Source: Malurus cyaneus samueli
Taxonomy: Eukaryota > Chordata > Aves > Passeriformes > Maluridae
Assembly: GCA_009741485.1 (NCBI GenBank)
Contig: CM019230.1
Span: forward strand, 6,819,982 to 6,883,981
Direction of reading: 5' to 3'
Length of the DNA: 64,000 nucleotides
Part shown: in pieces, positions 13,001 to 23,640 of the stretch
Layout: each line of letters opens with the position of its first letter
Position numbering within the stretch: position 1 is the stretch's first letter
The notes under the pieces: generated by a model
Told to the model about the DNA's origin: nothing
The model's input: the letters and a program-made list of their open reading frames with translations, nothing else
Databases searched by the model: none
Translations under genes and position numbers: made by a program

Positions 13001-16000
13001 TTTTCCCCTATTAGGCAGCTCTCTAACCAAATGGGACTGTGTTTCAGCTACTAATGAAAACATCACATTCAAGCCAGGCAGTGATCAGTGTGGGAAGCAG
13101 AAATGGACTCTTTATTCTGCCACTCAATCTGCCTTCAGGTAGCACCTCACTGGAGCACTAAGGAAACTGGAAAAGGGCTCCCCTGTAGTTTGAAAAGGTC
13201 AAAAAAACAACTCAAACCTTTCCTTCTGTGGCCCAGATGTTGCATAGAGTGGGGTTTGGGCATGCATGAGCCACATTTTTCCAACTGAAACTCATTCCCT
13301 TGTTTCTCTCTTCCATTAGGCAGTTTTCTATCTAAGCAGGAGGACAACACATCCTCTTTTCTCAAGCACCAGCTGCAGAAATCTGTATGAAGCCAGACAA
13401 AGCTCTCTGGTTTTTGCACGCAGCCAGGCCAGGTGGCCCCATCCTTCCCCAAAAATTCAGAGCTGCTGAGCTGGCTGCTGCTATCAATCCAACAAGAGAG
13501 CACAGGGTCCACAGGCACCACAGAGCAGCTTTATTTTATGTAGCTATGTTTGCAGCAGGGTGATTTGGGAACCTGTATACATCTGCTCTCTGAGACAGAG
13601 TGCCGACATTCCAAACAGCAAACTAAAACCAGAAAAAGCCCACAAATTGCTTCATCAGTTCAACTTGACCTGTCAAGTGTCATTTAAGAGGAGACAAGTC
13701 TGCTTCAGAAGAATCACCAGCAGTCAGATTTTTAACTGGATGATATAACAACAGGAGACAGCATGGGGTACACCAACAGATAAAACAGGAATGGAGATGA
13801 AGACCCTCTGAAACACCACATGGATATGGACACTGTTCTCTAGAATTCAACATAGTCACTGAGGGTATCTCTGCCTTGTTACCCTGCCCCTAAATACCTC
13901 ACCTTCCCTTTAGCCTCTCTTGTGCTTTGTTTTGTGGTATAAAAAGCTATAGCACATCAGATTTAGTTTGTTATTTACCCCTTGCAACAGGTTAAAGTGT
14001 GCATTGGGGTGTGCACTGGGATATTCTTCCTTAAGGACCAAGGAAATCAACTCATCTGGAACCCAGCTTGGCAGAACCTGGCTTTACTTACTGAAATAAA
14101 ATAACTGAACAGAAAAAAAAACCTTTGTCCAAATTGAACAAAGGCTAAACCCAGGGGAATCAAACACCACCAAGTGATACTGCTCTGAAGGGAGCCACTG
14201 TGCCAGTATGAAGAGGGTATAAGACCTCCACCTAAAGAGCTGTGCTTGAAAGCTGATGGAACTGCAGAAAAAAATAGTGAATCTCTGCCCAAAGACTCTA
14301 TTCTTCTCCATTTTTAATTTCACCTAAGTACTACTCAGCAGTTGTAAGAGATGGCTGGTGTTGAAGGTTGAACCCCCACTGTCCTTCAAGAGCTACAGTC
14401 TGGTTCTCTGTCTGCTTCATGGAAGACTGGAGACAAATGAACCACTATTTTTTCTTGAGATGAACAATAACCCAATGGATCACTTGAGCTACTCTTTCCT
14501 TCATGCACCATCAGCTCTGTAAGTGCATTCAGACCATGCTCTGTGACTTCTACCTGCTCCATCTCACAGCATCCAATTAAACTGGTTCATAAAGACATGA
14601 AAATCTTCTGGCACATCTACAGCTGAGGCTTTCCTCATAACAAGTAATTCTGGATGCCCAAATGCATCCACTTTGGAGGAGTCCTGTTTGTAGGAACTTG
14701 TGCTCTCCAATGTCCCTTTCTCTCTTCTCCCAAGATCTGAGACACACTTTTAAAATTCCTAGGATTTTTTAAATAATCTGACTGTGAAAACAAAATATCT
14801 CCCCCAGCCCTGAATCTTTACCTAGAGCACAGGGGATGTGTGACCACTTGCCAGGCTGCTTAGAAATGTTTGCTGACCATGCTGAATTCATAGCAATAAA
14901 AACACAGGAATCTTTTCAGAATCAGGTGAAGACTGAGAACTATGGGCCAAATCTAAAGCATCTGCAACCTGAGCTTCCCATGGCTCAACTACAGATCCCC
15001 ACTGGCACCTTTCAGCCCCTCTGGGCCTTATGAGGTTCTTTGCTGCCAGGGGAGAATCCACTTAATTCACAGACCAATTCGCACATCAGCTTTCAGGAAC
15101 AGCTCCAGGGCACAGCAGCAATGGCACAGATTGATTTTAGAAGATCAGAGGAGTGTGTGCCTCAGCCTTCCCCAGGCAGCCCTCCCTCTCCAAATATCCC
15201 AGGCACACCCTCTGCTGTAGCAAGAAGAGGCCCAGCAAAGCCTCTCCACACACAGGAGTGAAGAGAGCGAGCACCAGGGCCAGGACACACACACACACAC
15301 ACATAGACACACATTACCTGGGATGAGGACTGCATTCACATCAGGATTATAAAAATAAACATAACACAATTAAAATGGGTATTTCTTCATCCTCCCTTTC
15401 TCCATCCCATCCATTCCCAGACCCTGCCCACATTTCTTACTGTTTTCCTGAACCCACTAAGAGTATTTGGGCAACACAGGACAAAATAGGGAAGGGGAGT
15501 ATTTGCCAGGTAAACCCACAGAACGATGGACTTTTCTGATGTGATCACTCTGATGTGAGGAGACAACAGGGTGCTGGAACACAGAGGGACAATATCCCTG
15601 TGCTGGCTTTTGCTGGCCCTCTTGGCTGTGCTCCCACTAGATGGCACATTCCAGAGATGGGAACTCCAGCTCCACACTCCCATACTGCACAGCAACCAAC
15701 CCCACCAGCTGCACAAAATGCAGCAAAACTACATTGTGAGGAGAGGAGGAATAATCCACCAGCCACATTTATAGCTGTTCCAAAGACAGGCTGAGGCAAG
15801 AGCTTTAAGAGCCTTTCCAAAATTCAGACAATGTTGTATCTCATTTTTGTAGGCACCCACCTAAACTCCATTTCAGCTCCCGGGGGCTTCTTGCTTTTCT
15901 AGCACAATAATAATTTATTCATAGCTAATGACTGAAGTGAGGTATTTTATCAGACATGAGCTTTCTGTGTGCTGTGGTACAGACTATATTCCATATGCCA

Positions 16001-19000
16001 AGGCTGAGGACAGGTGTTCTCAGATCAAATCCTTTTACAGCCCTCTCAGGTCTCTTTTTACTCATCTCTTTTGTTAAGGCCTTTTCTCTCCCTGCATACA
16101 GGGCCTCTCTCCTCCCTTTACAGCACCCAGAGAACAGACCTGATGGCTTGGCAGACAGACAGAAACTGTCTGTAATCCCTGAATCCATGGCAGAGAAGAG
16201 GTGCTTACCTCCAAAACCTTACCCCTGCTCCTGTCTTAAAAGCACATTTTAGAGACAGAAATACCTCAGCAGTGAAAGCACCTGATGTCATGTTCAATAC
16301 CCAGAGCAATGATCCCTCTCCAGGGACTCACCTGGTCTCTTGATTGGCTTTTTGGTGGGGGTGTCCTTCCTTTTGTTCTGAATGGCAGGGGAATATGGCA
16401 CCCCAGAGGAAGAGCTGTTCTTACGGAAATGGTCCTTCAGCCCCTTGATGGAGCGGTCCAGCTGCACAGAGCGGATTTGGAAGTAAACAGTCATGAAATC
16501 TGTGGAGACAAGGTAAAAATAAGATTCTAAGCAAACAGGAAATGCTATATGGTAAAGCAAATACTTTGTATCCCTAAGGGGATTTACTAGAATTGGTGTT
16601 GGACCCCAAGTCAGCATTTTTCCTCCCAGAGCCACCCCTGTATTCTTCAAAAACTTTTTCTCCCTCCCCCCGTAGCATTCATTCCAGCCCTCCCAACACA
16701 CATAACGTTAATTCCACCACTACCAAGTGGTGGAACTGATAGGAGATGTTTGTGCAAGACATTGTCAATTCAAGTGCTCAGTTTCCAGCATGAGACTTTA
16801 CACACTTTTCAGGATTCAGGGCACTCAGGAATTTAATGAGATGCTCGTCATTTGAAAGGAAAATACAAACTGACTGATAAAATATGCTCTATATGCTTGA
16901 GTTGCCTTTGATCATGGAAAAATTTTTAAGAAGCTTTTAAGATTGTTCATCCTACTTGGTAGGCACAGTAATCCCCCCTCAGGAGTAAATCATTGAGTGG
17001 GGGGTGATTCTTGGAGCTGCATGAATGTGAACATTCACATTTCCTGGACAAGTCTACAAAGTCATTCAATACCAAAAGAAAAGTTTAAATAAAGGACTAT
17101 AAAGCTCTAGGCAGTTCTTGATGCTGCAGAACAGGAGAGACATATACAGAGTGAAAAAAGTCTGTGCTGCTTTCCCCCTGCCCTTGGTCATGTTTCATAC
17201 ACAGAATTCTGTTCGTAAATATTTCCCAAATGGGATTAAGTGCCCAGTGTCTTACACATTTATAAAATCTGAGCACTGGATACCTGCAGCTCCATCTGAA
17301 GGCATTATGGAAGCAAGTGCAGAGGATTTTTGCTACAGGACAGATTTTGCATTAAGATAATTTGTGCTTTATTTACACAGCTCATTCTGTTCAACTGACA
17401 AACCATCGCTTCAGTCTCACTACAAAAAAAAAAGCAGCATCTTCAGGTGCTGGAAAGATGGAACTACTCAGCTAAAGGTGCCACTAAGGCATCATTAAGG
17501 TGCCCAGAAGGGAGCATAGGCAGCACCACCCACCCTGATTCCTGCCGTTCTCCACCAGCCAGCCTGAGATGCGGATGATGTCGTGCAGGACACTCTCTGG
17601 GAGGTGCTCCAGGGACATCTCCTCCTGTGTCTCCATCTCCTCATCCCCACTGATCAGGTCCAGGATCAGGATGGGTGGCACTGGTTTGGTGTGTCGCGTC
17701 ATCAAGCTGCGGAATTCTGACTCCAGGGATTCCTTGCCCCGCTCAAAGAGGGATTTCTGGCACAAAATAGCAGGACAGGACTTCTGTAATCAGTCACTCA
17801 TGACTGAGTAATTTTGCATAAGAACATCCTTCCCAACCACTGTTGAGTTCTGTATGCTTCAAACTCCAACCAGGCCTGTGTTTGAGAGACTTTCAAAGTG
17901 AATTAAATTAAAAAATTACTTGGGAGTTGTTCAGTCTTCAAGTGGGATTTAAACAGATCACCCATTCTGCTCAAGCAGCTGAAGGACTGACAAGAGCTGC
18001 TCAGGAGAAGGTTCAATCATCTCTTCCACAGGTGCAAGAGCTGCTATCAGAGTCCTCCTGGCACAGCAGGGAGAGCAAAATGCCAGGAGCAGAAATGCTG
18101 CCAGTACAGACTTCAACAGAAGCCAATGCAGTCATTCCTTCAGCTGTGCCCAAACACCCCCTTCCCCAGGCAGCAAACCACAGCCTCTCCCAGCAGGGGA
18201 CAAGCAGCAGGGCTGGGTCTGTCCCTCTCTCATCCATGCCTGATTCCAGATCCATAACCTACCACACGGTTCAGCTCCGGGCTGTCTGGGTTGTTGTCCT
18301 GGAAGTATTCCACTGCCTTCTGGATTTTGTCCATGCAGTTCAAGTATTCCTCCAATCTCCCAGTGGGGCTGAATATAAAACCAGAAATAAAAAGTAGTGT
18401 CCCAAGAAGCAAAAAAAGAAAACAACAAGAAAGGACCAGACCAAACTCAGGATAAAAATAACTAGGAAAATTTCAATCCCTATTTCTTCAGCTAAGAGGA
18501 CATGATGGAATTCCCTTTTGCCTCCACTCAATGTCACAGCAAGGTACCCAATCCACACAAGTAAAGTAAGTGCAGAAGTACTGATGACGGAGCAGAATAC
18601 ACAACTCTCAGCCTTGCCTTCCTCTCCCAAGCAGGCCCTGATGGAAAGCAGAGGGAACTGCACATCCCACCCAGAGAAAAGCCATCCAACCCTGTCCCCA
18701 AGAAGCAGGCTCCAGAACAGCTCTGGCTCATCCTGGAAGCAGTGACAACCTCAATGAGCAGGGAGAGCCTTTGCGATAAGAACAGAGGAAAACAAAGAAG
18801 CCCCCAGGGCTCATGAGATTTCTATGGCAGCACCTCTGCAAAATCTGGAAGAGACACCAGAGCAGAGTCTGAGCTGTCTTTGCCCTCTGGGAATGGCTGA
18901 AGATCAGGTCAGTGTGGACTGTGGGTGAAGAAAGAGCGTGGAAAGGGCACCAAGCACACAACGGGTGTGTGGAGTCAGCTCCACTACCTCTGTCTCAAAA

Positions 19001-21180
19001 ATCCAATAGGATGAAGCTCCCAGCAAGATCTCTCTGCCCAACTCACCCTTCCTTTATGATCTTCTCTGTGTCCTTGGCTACATGGTAGTAACTGATGACA
19101 TGATCCAAGCAGGACAGGGTCTTCTCCACATTCTCCTGCAGGCGCTGCAGGTTCTCTGTCTGTTTATGGACAGGGATGATGGAGTTCTCCAGCTTCATCA
19201 AACGGCTCTCAAAGGAGGAGAGGATCGAAACCTACACACCAGGAGGGAAACCAATGGCTGAGGACTTCCTTCCAATGGATCCCATGCAGGGAGATGGGAG
19301 ATAGGAGTTAGAGCAAGGAAATCAGGGATCTTCAGGACCCAGCTTCTCTTTTTGGGCTCTGCTACTAATTTGCCATGGCTCCTTAGCAGCTGTTTCCATC
19401 CCTCTATGTTCTGATTTTTAATAACAATCACAAAACGGATCACCTGCCAAACAGGGGTGTGCCAATCCTGCATGTTATTTTTGTAAAGAGTGAAGATAAT
19501 GTTCTAAGACAGTAAAAAATTGTTTGTCAGCAGAAAATGAATCCACAGGAACTGCCTGGAGGTGCCCCATGTAAAAAGAGCAACAAAAGCACAAACCAGG
19601 AGTCACTTTGCTGCACACCTCTGAGCTAAACAGGAGCTGCACAAGGACCAGTTCTTTTCCACCACAGACATTTGGTTTTTAAAGAGGACTGTGATACTGC
19701 GCCTGAAAGGTGGAAAACCATAGCAAGCTCATAAAAGGGTGCCTCAGTGCCACTTTTCTAGGCCAAAAGATAATTCCTATGAGATTGACTCCTATGTTAT
19801 GTTTTCCACACTTCTCTGGCAGTGCTTCTATGACTTTTTTAAAGCATTGAGCCCAAAACTGGACATAAGCTGAGGGCTTACGAGCAATTACAGCACAATA
19901 ATTACTTTTTACATTGGCACAGAACACTCGCAAATTAAAACTCCAAACAAAACCTGAATTTATGAAGCAACAACATCATGCTGTTGCACAAACTAATCTG
20001 AGGTCTATTAATACCTTTTCCCCAAGAGAGAGGACTGACTGTAGCAGAGATGGGGCCAATACCTCATCTGAGCCCTCGGCAGAGCAGGAGAAAAGCTCAG
20101 GACTGAAGCATTTCTCAGGTTTCCCCTTAGCTCAGTCACTGCAGCACAAAGTGATTCATTTCTCCACATCCCTCAGATGGGCATAACAACAGCCTTGAAA
20201 ACTAATAAACCTAAAAATCTAAGAAAAACCCCAGGCCCAACATGAGGACCTCCCTACCATGTTCTTGGTGAGCTGGTCACTTTTCTCGAGGCTCTCTTTG
20301 ATAAAGGACAGAGTTTCTTCTTCCTGTCAGTAGGATGAAAAAATACTCTTGAATTCTGGGCACTAAGATTAAAGTCACTAAACATGACACACATGTTTTT
20401 AAAAATCTTGTAAACACCGCTGCAAACCATGTTTGGTCTGATGCTGAGGCCACCTTTTAACAATAGCACTTCTTAACAGAAATCAGGGTAAATGACCCAC
20501 GATGGGCACACATCATGTAATGAGTGAGGGATTTATGGATTACTCGTTTCCCTTCAATGCAACGAGCCTCACTCAGCACAACATAAAATTAACACCTTTC
20601 CCACTGAGGCACAACGACTCAGAACATTTCCCTGCCACAGCATATGTGCTGCACTGGCACTTTCCAAATCTCCTGGGAACTCAAGAGGTCAATGCAAAGC
20701 AGCCACCAAGGGCTGGTTTTAAGGCATTAAAGCCCACAAATAGAGAGGAAGAGCAGCCCACAAGGGCGGCCTTTAAGTCTCCAAAGCCCATAGGTAGAGG
20801 GGGACAGCAGCCTGCCAGGACTGCTCTCGAACCTGACAGGAGACCCCAGTGATGCTCCCAGGAACGAACAGGGGGTGCCCAGGCCCAAAGTGGGGGGCAG
20901 AAATACCCCCTGACCCTGAAAAGCAGGCCTTGAAGGGATCCTGGGGGGCTACCAGGCCCGGAGGGGGATAACGAGGACCTTGAGGGATCCCGGAACGCCC
21001 CCAGGCCCGGTGGGAACCTCCAGACCCAATGTCGTCTCCCCGGCAACGCCAAGGGGCTGCGGGCCCAGGCCGAGCCCTCTGCCCAGCAGCGCCCACAACG
21101 CGTCCCAAGGCCAGACCCACCTGCTTGAGCTTGCCCTCGATCTCCCTCCTGCGGGCCGACACCTCCTCGCTCGGGATCAT
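962..21180 (-). CDS. EXOC7: EXOC7 (Exo70), exocyst complex subunit, 20 coding exons
   Basis: Exo70 is the exocyst subunit that, with Sec3, attaches the vesicle-tethering complex to PI(4,5)P2 at the plasma membrane during exocytosis. Twenty minus-strand exons join in one frame from ATG at 21180 to TAA at 962-964 and give 707 residues; known vertebrate isoforms run about 653-735. The start [20 protein letters not shown] is the family N-terminus, followed by a coiled-coil-like segment (residues about 21-100). The rest is the helical-rod Exo70 domain, ending in LFDTSA. The basic C-terminal patch KYIKY is intact; its two lysines (686 and 689) correspond to the phosphoinositide-binding lysines known in rat Exo70 (632 and 635). 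Coding exons: 21121-21180, 20258-20323, 19047-19231, 18263-18368, 17534-17756, 16332-16499, 10735-10827, 9732-9800, 8398-8543, 8025-8177, 7263-7361, 6623-6685, 6245-6311, 3793-3858, 3067-3187, 2571-2666, 2226-2289, 1686-1727, 1391-1524, 962-1064. No break was seen. Exons 7 and 8 may be alternative. Confidence 0.96.
1391..1524 (-). CDS. EXOC7: EXOC7 coding exon 19
   Basis: Residues 630-674 ([20 protein letters not shown]...). Acceptor GGACAG, donor CAG|GTGAGA. Confidence 0.95.
1686..1727 (-). CDS. EXOC7: EXOC7 coding exon 18 (42 nt)
   Basis: Residues 616-629 ([14 protein letters not shown]). Acceptor GTTGCAG, donor AAG|GTAAGG, phase 0. Confidence 0.94.
2226..2289 (-). CDS. EXOC7: EXOC7 coding exon 17
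   Basis: Residues 594-615 ([20 protein letters not shown]...). Acceptor GCGTGCAG, donor AAG|GTGAGC. Confidence 0.95.
2571..2666 (-). CDS. EXOC7: EXOC7 coding exon 16
   Basis: Residues 562-594 ([20 protein letters not shown]...TYQR). Acceptor CTTCCAG, donor CAG|GTTGGT. Confidence 0.95.
3067..3187 (-). CDS. EXOC7: EXOC7 coding exon 15
   Basis: Residues 522-562 ([20 protein letters not shown]...SLEK). Acceptor CTTTTAAG, donor GAA|GTAAGT. Confidence 0.94.
3793..3858 (-). CDS. EXOC7: EXOC7 coding exon 14
   Basis: Residues 500-522 ([20 protein letters not shown]...). Of two possible GT donors, T|GTAAGT is the one that keeps the TYICKVLG junction in frame. Confidence 0.94.
6245..6311 (-). CDS. 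EXOC7: EXOC7 coding exon 13
   Basis: Residues 478-500 ([20 protein letters not shown]...). Acceptor CTTCCAG, donor CAAG|GTACAT. Confidence 0.94.
6623..6685 (-). CDS. EXOC7: EXOC7 coding exon 12
   Basis: Residues 457-477 ([20 protein letters not shown]...). Acceptor TTTTTTAG, donor AAT|GTAAGT. Confidence 0.95.
7263..7361 (-). CDS. EXOC7: EXOC7 coding exon 11
   Basis: Residues 424-456 ([20 protein letters not shown]...DNIK). Acceptor AATCCAG, donor AAG|GTAGGA. Confidence 0.95.
8025..8177 (-). CDS. EXOC7: EXOC7 coding exon 10
   Basis: Residues 373-423 ([20 protein letters not shown]...QVLQ). Acceptor TTGCAG, donor CAG|GTAAAT, phase 0 at both ends. Confidence 0.95.
8398..8543 (-). CDS. EXOC7: EXOC7 coding exon 9
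   Basis: Residues 324-372 ([19 protein letters not shown]...DSLIQ), core of the Exo70 domain. Acceptor CTTGCAG, donor CAG|GTCAGT. Confidence 0.95.
9732..9800 (-). CDS. EXOC7: EXOC7 coding exon 8, probable cassette exon
   Basis: 69 nt, residues 301-324 ([20 protein letters not shown]...). Phase 1 at both ends. Acceptor TCTCACTAG, donor GCGG|GTAAGT. Confidence 0.92.
10735..10827 (-). CDS. EXOC7: EXOC7 coding exon 7, probable cassette exon
   Basis: 93 nt, residues 270-301 ([20 protein letters not shown]...). Phase 1 at both ends, so it can be skipped without a frameshift. It matches the insert that separates longer and shorter mammalian Exo70 isoforms. A 5.5-kb intron lies upstream. Confidence 0.93.
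10828..16331 (-). other. EXOC7 intron 6, largest intron of the gene
   Basis: 5.5 kb between constant exon 6 and cassette exon 7. Non-repetitive except for a short (CA)n run near 15285. No coding exon was found in it; open frames are short and unlike any family I know. It would hold regulatory elements for the cassette exons, which cannot be read by eye. Confidence 0.6.
15285..15303. repeat. (CA)n microsatellite
   Basis: About nine CA dinucleotides in EXOC7 intron 6. Confidence 0.85.
16332..16499 (-). CDS. EXOC7: EXOC7 coding exon 6
   Basis: Residues 214-270 ([11 protein letters not shown]...KKPIKRP). It ends in a basic Ser/Lys-rich segment just before the cassette exons. Acceptor CTCCACAG, donor CCAG|GTGAGT, ending in phase 1. 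Confidence 0.95.
17534..17756 (-). CDS. EXOC7: EXOC7 coding exon 5
   Basis: Residues 140-214 ([15 protein letters not shown]...NGRNQ). It carries the acidic [11 protein letters not shown] linker. Acceptor GTGCCAG, donor CAGG|GTGGGT. Confidence 0.95.
18263..18368 (-). CDS. EXOC7: EXOC7 coding exon 4
   Basis: Residues 104-139 ([20 protein letters not shown]...LNRV). Acceptor TATATTCAG, donor GTG|GTAGGT. Confidence 0.95.
19047..19231 (-). CDS. EXOC7: EXOC7 coding exon 3
   Basis: Residues 43-104 ([17 protein letters not shown]...), N-terminal helical rod. Acceptor TGTGTAG, donor GG|GTGAGT. Confidence 0.95.
20258..20323 (-). CDS. EXOC7: EXOC7 coding exon 2
   Basis: Residues 21-42 (EEETLSF...KNM), start of the N-terminal coiled-coil-like helix. 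Acceptor CTGACAG, donor ATG|GTAGGG, phase 0 at both ends. Confidence 0.95.
20699..20825. repeat. 54-bp tandem duplication in EXOC7 intron 1
   Basis: Two diverged 54-bp units begin at GCAGCC (20699 and 20753), with a partial third at 20807. Shared core: AAAGCCCAYARRTAGAG. Confidence 0.7.
21121..21180 (-). CDS. EXOC7: EXOC7 coding exon 1
   Basis: Residues 1-20. The ATG is chosen by the conserved MIP start. Donor CAG|GTGGGT, phase 0. It lies inside the promoter CpG island. Confidence 0.95.
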
Positions 21181-21265
21181 CGCGCCGGAGCCGCTCCGCC
21201 GCTCGGTGCCACCGCGCCCGGCCCGTCACTGCCGCGCCGCCATGATGGGCGCGGCGGGGCGCACC

Positions 21266-21275
21266 GCGCATGCGC
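21266..21275. promoter_or_regulatory. NRF1-like palindrome GCGCATGCGC, upstream copy 1
   Basis: Perfect 10-bp match about 90 bp upstream of the EXOC7 ATG. A second copy lies 78 bp further out. Confidence 0.65.
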
Positions 21276-21343
21276 ACAGAGCGCCGCTGCCATCTTGAGA
21301 GTGGCGCCACTCCAGGAGGGCCCGAGGCGCGGCGGAGGTGACG

Positions 21344-21353
21344 GCGCATGCGC
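21344..21353. promoter_or_regulatory. NRF1-like palindrome GCGCATGCGC, upstream copy 2
   Basis: Second perfect copy, between the first and second YY1-like units. Confidence 0.65.
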
Positions 21354-21449
21354 GCTGCACTGCCAGCCGCCATGTTGGGAGTGGGGGAGGGCTGCGCCGC
21401 CATCTTGGGAGTGGCGGGATGGATCACAGAGCCAGGGCATCAATTATTT

Positions 21450-21684
21450 TGTACTCTGAGACCATCGGGGTCAACCTGTGACCCAACACCACCCTGTCAA
21501 GCAGACCATGACACCGAGTGTCACGTCCAGTCTTAAACATTTGCAGGGACTGCTCCTCCACCACCTCCCTCAGCAGCCCATTCCAGTCTAATCACATTTC
21601 TTGTGAAGAAATTCCTCTTCATCTCTGACCTAAACCTCCCCTGGCGCAGCTTGAAATTATGTCCTCTCGTCCTGAGCGTGGCAC
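21450..21684 (-). mobile_element. CR1 LINE 3'-end fragment, antisense to the + strand
   Basis: It carries CR1 landmarks in reverse complement: the segment around CCTCCCCTGGCGCAGCTTGA (21637-21656), the GGGACTGCTCCTCCACCACC stretch (21547-21566) and the 3' tail near 21450. CR1 is the dominant LINE of birds and reptiles. The element is 5'-truncated. Confidence 0.75.
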
Positions 21685-22306
21685 TGTTGCGTAAAATTTT
21701 CTTAAGAAAATATGTTCTTTATCTTTGTATATTTTCAAGCCTAATCAACAATAAGGGAGATTTAATCTGTGAAAGAGGTAACAGCCAATAAGTCCTAAGT
21801 GCTGTCCAGGTGTTAGAAAAACAAATTGCTTATAGGTAGAATTGTCTTGTTAACGGTAAAGGTTTGACATTTCTCAATAATCTCAGGGGTAGGTTAACAA
21901 AGTTTGGGAAGAAGGACATGCTACTGATACCAGGCACAAAGAATGCAGAATTTACTCAGCTATGAGGGCATTTGACAGAATCAAGAAACCCACCGACCTA
22001 AAACAAGAGAAAGACAGAGCGCATGGACTAATTAGCATGGGAAGCAAGAAAACCATCCTCCAATAGAAGACAGTATAATAATTAATAAAAGAACTGTGTA
22101 ACTTGTAGCAAATTAACACAAATGCCTTTGTCTGCTAAAATGTATAAATAGTAAAAGATTTTGATAGTAGCCATGGCTTGATTTGTGGAATCCCAGCGAG
22201 CACCCAGGCTTGTGCAGCTCTGAAATAAATAATCAATGTCTCTCACAAGTGTGTCACTATTGGCTCATTGCACTGGGAGCAACTAATCCGATTTTTGTGT
22301 GCAACA
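21685..22306 (+). mobile_element. Probable solo LTR of an endogenous retrovirus
   Basis: AT-rich 620-bp block with LTR architecture: TATAAATA (about 22143-22150), a downstream AATAAATAA polyadenylation motif (about 22223) and a U5-like tail. Candidate ends form a short inverted repeat (TGTTGC at 21685, GCAACA at 22301). No clear target-site duplication is visible, so the ends are tentative. No viral coding sequence is attached. It may have inserted next to or into the CR1 fragment. Confidence 0.5.
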
Positions 22307-23359
22307 GATGTGGAGGGAGATTCCACGGCTTTGGGCCCACGGAAGTGGAATTATAGAAATTTGAGTATGAATTATCAGCCCACCCCTGTGCTGTTTTAGG
22401 GAGAAAGGTTATCCCACAGGGGAGAAAATTTATCCCACAGAGGAGCTGCCCCTGCAGCACAGTGGGGATGGCTGGGGTGTCACACTCTGGGGGTTTTGAA
22501 TCCCCCTAAACCACACCAAGCCTGGAGCAGGGAGCTGTTTCTCCAGCACCTGCAGGTTCTCCAGCCCAGCTCCTGCTGTCCTGCTCCGCTCCAAGGGTCC
22601 CCCCCATGCGCAGGGACTGGTGGGTGCCCGTCTATCTTCCCCTTGTCAAACCACCCCAAGCTCCAGAGGGAAGCTCTTTTTTAATTCAACAATGGATTTC
22701 ACAACCCACCCTGTCCTGCTGCCCACAGCTGTGCCCAAGCTCTGGCTCTGCTCTCCCTGCGTGACAACCCCTGGCCACGACCGTGCTTTGTGGGGGCACC
22801 TGATAAAGGGAATCTTGAAGGTGTAAGAGAGAGGATCCCAGTCTAGACTCAGTGCCCAGCACCTTTTATGCTTCCCCACACTGGGATGGTGTAGTTGGGA
22901 AAGATTTTTCTCCCTGAACAGCAGATCCATCTCTTTCTTCACAGCATTCCATGCTTTTTTCTGCCAACTCTCACCCCCTCATTCAAAAGGCAGCCAGAGC
23001 CAAAAGGAACCTCCCTTTCCGAGCCTGGGCAACAGCTGTGTGTGCTCCCCAAAAAAACGCTGTTTATTTCCTAAAAACCCACCAAAAAGGCTCCCTCACG
23101 CTTTATGGAGCGACAGTCCCTCCGAGCAAAGTGGGATAGATACACCCACCCCCCATCGCAGCTGTGTGGGGTGATAAGGAGTGAATAAATGCGCAGAAAT
23201 AAATGTACAGCATTGTGTGAAAACTGCCGGACCCTGTGCAAACGGGACAAAGCAGCAGGAATAAAAGAACGCTGGTTGAAACGTAAAGAGTCCGAGGGGT
23301 TATTTTGGATAAAATGAGAAAGAAAGGGTAGAAATGCTGCGGTTTCAGAGGGTGTTAAA

Positions 23360-23402
23360 ATAAAGCAAATAAAATAAGGCAAATAAGGCAAATAAAATAA
23401 GG
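23360..23402. repeat. Short A-rich tandem repeat (AAATAAGGC type)
   Basis: Several imperfect copies of AAATAAAATAAGGC/AAATAAGGC directly before the CpG patch. Confidence 0.6.
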
Positions 23403-23404
23403 CA

Positions 23405-23640
23405 GACAGGCGGGTGTGCGGGCTGTCCATCCCCCCAGCTCGGCGCTGGCTGTTTCCCCAGCAGCGGCTGCAGTTTGGCGACAATCGCGGTCCGTTCCCG
23501 CCGCTCTTCCCGCTCCGGGAGCGCTCCCCGCGCCACGGACACCGCGCTGCCATCAGAGCCTGGCGTGGTGACACAGCAGGGACCGGGCAGGAATGCTGAG
23601 TCACCTTCTGCTTCCCCCTCCGAGAGGGACGCAAGGAGGA
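23405..23640. promoter_or_regulatory. CpG-rich patch of unknown function with an NF-E2/MARE-like site
   Basis: Local CpG density well above its AT-rich flanks. A perfect TGCTGAGTCA (23594-23603) matches the NF-E2/Maf recognition element. No gene start is evident on either strand. Confidence 0.4.

Larger units (their letters stand above)
21000..21430 (-). promoter_or_regulatory. EXOC7: EXOC7 CpG-island promoter with NRF1-like and YY1-like motifs
   Basis: Dense CpG sequence around and upstream of the EXOC7 start codon, without a clear TATA box. Two perfect GCGCATGCGC palindromes (21266-21275, 21344-21353) match the NRF1 site. Three copies of GCYGCCATSTTG (near 21286-21296, 21367-21376, 21397-21406) match the YY1 site and read CAAGATGGC on the sense strand. 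This is the usual makeup of a housekeeping promoter. The transcription start is not resolved. Confidence 0.8.

Noticed and set aside
20681..21427. 248-codon minus-strand frame through the EXOC7 promoter
   Set aside because: GC-rich promoter and intron sequence in a frame other than EXOC7 exon 1; low-complexity composition.
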